DNA of 64,000 nt from Coffea arabica (taxonomy: Eukaryota; Streptophyta; Magnoliopsida; Gentianales; Rubiaceae), in the NCBI RefSeq assembly GCF_036785885.1, contig NC_092312.1:24322001-24386000 (forward strand), in the 5' to 3' direction. Within the stretch, counting starts at the first letter, position 1, and each line of letters starts with the position of its first letter. The notes below the pieces were generated by a model. That model saw only the letters and a program-made list of their open reading frames with translations. It did no database searches and had not been told where the DNA came from. Shown in pieces: positions 60,106 through 64,000 of the stretch. Position numbers and translations under genes: made by a program.

Positions 60106-63100
60106 ATGAATGGAAACAAAGATATGCACATGGAGGCAGGAAGCAACAATTTGGCTAGCAGGTAGTTCATTAGGAAAGCATTGGAGGGATGTGTATGCCT
60201 TTTGATACTTCTTCTAAGACAATATCAATCTGCTTGCAGGCCAAACATGGCAACAAATTCCATAACAAAGAATTTCAAGGGAAGTGACAATCATCACAAT
60301 TTTCAAGACCAGGCAGCTGTGGTAGGGGTATATCTGAATCAAGACAATCCATTTATAGACACTTGTATTGCTCTTCTTCACTAATTATGCTTGTCAATAG
60401 GAACTGTATTCACAGTCTAGGGCTAAAGAGAGTGAGATAATGTTTCTTCGTGAGCAAATTGCTCTTGCCAGTATGAAGGTATACCATGTTATTTAAGTCT
60501 TTTACTCCACATTTGGTACTCTGTATGTCATAGTTCTGCCCAGAAAAAAAAAATGACCTTCATTTAACTGGTCAGGAATCTCAGCTGTTGAGTGAGAAAC
60601 ATTCACTTGAAAGAAAATTTTCTGAGTTGAGATTGGTATGTCTTATATTTCTCATACAATTAATTCTCTTATCCTATCAGTTTGGTCCTTGTCATTTGTA
60701 CTCTCTTATTCATTCACTCACTTACTGACAAAGGTCTGATTGGAAGAAATCTCTTGACTACAGGCTCTAGACGAAAAGCAAAATGAAGCCATAACTTCTG
60801 CCTCAAATGAATTGGCCCGGAGAAAAGGTGATCTTGAAGAAAATCTGAGATTGATTAATGAGTTGAAGGTAGGTTTTCATTTAAATTTTTTCAGGAGAAT
60901 TGTTCAAATCAGATCTGAACTGAGGAAATATAGTTGAACGTGGACTGGATTCAATCTTTTCATGTGTGTGTATGTGTGTGTGTGTGTTTTTTTTTTTAAT
61001 TTTCATGCTTTTTAGGATGTCCCGTACTGGTAGGAATTAGGTTTTTTTTGCTTGCTCTGCCACTGGGGGCATAACTTGTACATGTCTTTAAAAGGATGGA
61101 TCAGTCAATGATCAAAATAGGCTAGTACTCTTTCAGTCCATTTGTGTATTGTTGTTTGCAAATATTAGTTGTCTTACAACATATGCTTTTCTGCTTCTAC
61201 ATAAGCTTGTTAACAAACCTGGATGGTAGGATGATTTTTATTACTCCAAAACTTTTTATTCAAATGCAGTCCGTGAAGTTTTCTCTGATCTTATAGCTAA
61301 GTTTATAGGTACATTGAACTGGAGACTGTTGTTTTAATTGGGAGGGTAGATAGATTGTGGCAAGGAGGGTTTTCTTTGCTTTTTTGGCCAGGGTGAAACT
61401 GCTCATGCCTTGTGTAGCTGTTCTGTTAGATTTGATGCTTCTTTTGTGTTATTGCGGATTAATTTCCTTTGTCCCAAATTAATGTTGCCTCAAGGACTTG
61501 TAGAGATTTCTGGTTGTTCAAGAGGTAAAAGATTTCGTATCCACAGTCTGATTGCTGACCTTGCTTCTAAGGCTAAAGAGACGTTATATAGGTTTTTCAT
61601 GAATGCCTGACAGACTATTCCTTGATCTTACTGGCTGGAAGTAAAGAGTGCTCAAAGACTTTGTTCATGTGCAGTGGCTAAGTAGAACCATAGCATGTAG
61701 ATCCTCAAGATAATTCATTTGGAAGTCACCAACTTGCTTTGTTTCTTACCATTTGTTTCAATGTCACTCTGTGTGTTTTGAGTATATTTCTGTTAACTAT
61801 GAGCAGGTCCTTCTTCTTTTAGTTGTATTGCTTATTCTTACTTCATACTTTCAAAAGAGATCTTTATGCATTGTTCTTGTCAATCTATATCACCTCCTTC
61901 TTCAGTATTCGAACCTATTTTGTCATTGCTAATATCCTCTTTTCTTTTAATGCAAATTGTGATGATGTAAAACAAAAATTTGATAGGCTTGGAAAGTGGT
62001 TTTGTCTTCATTTTACTTTGTTCCCTTTTTGTAAGATTTTTTTGTTATCTGGACTAGTCACAAATATTCATCTTTTATATAAGTTGTAATTAGCTGAACT
62101 CAGAAAAGGTAGCATCCATCTTAGAAGCCCCATCTTTTTTGGGGAAAAAAAAACTTTGTTCAAAAGTCACTATGTGGAGTTCCTTACCTCTGAACAGCAT
62201 CAATTTATTGCCCCATAGAAAAGGATAGTCATCAAGTTGGTGTGGAAGAAGAAAGGAGAAGGGAAACAAGAACGTCAACTGCAATGTATTCTGTTGATTT
62301 AATATGAATGCTCAATTAGACTGCAGTCTGTATTTCACATTCCTAGAGTACAGGATTGTTGAGTTTTTGAGGAAAATATTATAACCTTCCAACTGAAAGC
62401 ACTACACGAAAACAAAAGTGGAGGACTGGTGACATTTTACTTGGATTGGCTTTTGAGGTTACCACTCTTTCTCCAAACATGAAAACGGATTCATCAAATT
62501 CCCTTTTTTGGTATTTTACATAAATCCACACATCAGTTTATAAATCTCTGGAAGTGCATGAAGTTGACTCTGTTAAAATGGTCTGCTTGGCAGGCTTGTT
62601 TTTGGGCTGTTTTGGACAAACAAATTTGTTTCAAAATATCATCTGCAGTAACTTGCTAAAAAACGCCCTAAAACACCCAAAAACGTATACCCAAAAAATG
62701 AAAAACCACCCCACCACTGCCACCCTTCTCCCCCCTTCCCTCCTCCTCCACCCACTTTGCCACTGCTCTCCTACTCCCCTTCTTTCTTCTCGACCACCTT
62801 CTCCACCTTCCTGGGGAAGAGAGGGACGAGGGCAGCAAGATTGGGGGGAAGTGGAAGGGATGGGGAGGGGAGGTGGGTGGCAGGGAGAAGAGGGAGGTGG
62901 CAGGTTGGTAGGAGGAGGTGGGAAGGGAGAATAGGAGTGGCCGGGGAGGGGGGGACGGAGAGGTGTTTTGGACAAACACCAATATTTCCCAAAAACAATT
63001 ACCATTATCTACAGTAGATTCCATTTAAATGGACCTGTAGTATTACTGGTAAGGTTGGTAATGTTGAATCCATGAAAATTTTAAGTTGTGCAGTTTGAAG

Positions 63101-64000
63101 TAAAAGAAACTGTTCCCTACCCGAAATGAAGACATTTCATTCAGGATATAGGGATTTCTTCGGATGCTTCCTCAAATATGATGAGCCAATTTCACATAAA
63201 ATGACAAATTTTTATTTTCAAAATCTTGATAGATCCCATTTAGGAGTTGTGAAAATATACCTTGAGTTTTAGTTTGTCTGTATCTCAAAAGAGTGAAAAG
63301 TTTTACCTTGAAAAGATAGTTGAAATTTGAATGTTGCTGTGGAGAAAGGGAAAAGAAAAGAATCATTGGCATATGTCTTCTGGAGCTGTTTGCTGGACAT
63401 ATTGCCTTGTGACAAAGTCAAACATTTCTTTTCTGCTGCTTTTTGTATTGTACTTGAATGCTCTATTACATGCTTCAAACACAGAAAGCATATTAGAATT
63501 TTTCTTTCTGTGTAAAAATGGAGACCAATTATAGCCCCATTCAATACATATCTAGTCAATTACTAATGGAAGTTATCTGTTGATGGTGACAAGCCTTAAA
63601 CCTTGTCTTTTCAAGTTAAAACCATTCCTTTGTAGCCAAATAAAGTATCAAAATATTGATGGCATGACTGATCTTCAAATCGAAATTGAGTTTGTCCTGT
63701 TAAAGGTAGATACTTCATATGGTAATGCATACCATCTACAATAGTACATATCCACTTGTAACTTTTATTAGATGTGAAATGTTTGGACTTCCTCTGATAC
63801 ACAAGGACAACTTCATGCTAATTTATGAAGTTCCATATACTCTTTCTTGACTAGATACAATGGTAGTTTTATGTCAAATATTTTCCTCTGAGGATTGTGT
63901 TTGAAAGGTTCATGTATGCTTCAGATTGCAGAAGATGAGAAATACATCTTTATGTCATCAATGCTGGGGTTGTTGGCAGAGTATGGCATTTGGCCTCGTG
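60106..64000 (+). CDS. Coiled-coil protein gene, 5' part (cut by the window edge)
   Basis: Coding exons seen: 60106-60161, 60240-60321, 60401-60478, 60576-60635, 60764-60868 and 63925 to the edge. All junctions are GT-AG and phases agree, giving about 152 residues so far. The start ATG at 60106 gives MNGNKDMHMEAGSNNLAS and is followed by RPNMATNSITKNFKG; the later ATG at 60247 is in the same frame. The body is strongly helical and charged: ELYSQSRAKESEIMFLREQI, ESQLLSEKHSLERKFSELRL, then DEKQNEAITSASNELARRKG and DLEENLRLINELK. The last exon starts IAEDEKYIFMSSMLGLLAEY and continues GIWPR. The wording resembles a plant coiled-coil family, some of whose members I recall as having an FHA domain further on. 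I cannot name it with confidence, so no symbol is given. The intron 60869-63924 is about 3.06 kb and contains a purine/pyrimidine inverted tract. Confidence 0.8.
60964..60988. repeat. (TG)n microsatellite
   Basis: An interrupted run of TG dinucleotides followed by a T run, within the 3-kb intron. Confidence 0.9.
62695..62965. repeat. Pyrimidine-then-purine inverted tract in the 3-kb intron
   Basis: About 120 bp almost purely C/T on the plus strand (62700-62815) is followed by about 150 bp almost purely G/A (62815-62965), forming an imperfect inverted repeat. It is bordered on both sides by TTTTGGACAAACA words (around 62610 and 62967), which look like MITE termini. The C/G richness is unlike anything else in the window. 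The long open frames here on both strands are a by-product of the low-complexity composition. Confidence 0.75.

Noticed and set aside
62554-63024. Several overlapping open frames on both strands rich in Pro/Gly/Arg
   Set aside because: They come from the pyrimidine/purine low-complexity tract and lie within an intron of the coiled-coil gene.

Overview
The window is nuclear DNA of a dicotyledonous plant. Evidence: AT-rich intergenic sequence, genes split by GT-AG introns, a DYW-type plant organelle RNA-editing protein, plant PP2C genes and a dense load of plant transposons. Several MITE families here resemble those I associate with asterids such as coffee (Rubiaceae), but that is an impression and not proof of species.

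Only four real gene loci are supported. (1) A plant PP2C phosphatase gene on the minus strand (11786-12604), with a decayed tandem copy about 2 kb away (14395-15174). (2) An intronless minus-strand gene for a PLS-DYW pentatricopeptide protein closely resembling Arabidopsis ELI1, a chloroplast RNA-editing factor (37956-39839). (3) A ten-coding-exon minus-strand gene for the plant SCAI/UPF0682 (DUF3550) protein (42587-48820), whose exons join in frame to 621 residues. (4) On the plus strand, the 5' half of a coiled-coil protein gene that runs off the right edge (leader from about 58200, coding from 60106). These genes share no obvious pathway.

The middle, about 22.5-37.2 kb, is a nearly continuous transposon cluster. 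It holds a minus-strand Helitron (22567-28508) with an old, broken Ty1/copia element nested in it (23202-27054). Next come a Mutator-like Pack-MULE (28940-30675) carrying a fragment of the splicing/immunity gene MOS2, a second Helitron starting 7 bp later (30683-35095), and a third Helitron (35444-37151). The Helitron boundaries rest on terminal motifs (A|TC start, hairpin, CTAG|T end). The copia and MULE boundaries rest on terminal repeats plus near-perfect target-site duplications.

Elsewhere there are many small non-autonomous elements: three hAT-type MITEs with perfect or near-perfect 8-bp target duplications, Stowaway-type MITEs, and repeated copies of two or more other MITE families. The most striking is a complete 227-bp LTR retrotransposon miniature of the SMART/TRIM type at 15541-15767. 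It has 50-bp LTRs, a perfect tRNA-Met primer-binding site and a perfect 5-bp target duplication.

Long stretches (1-11.7 kb, 15.8-22.5 kb, 48.9-58.2 kb) show no gene that I can support. I saw no tRNA, rRNA or CRISPR feature. No convincing new multi-gene system was found; the novelty lies in the transposon biology.
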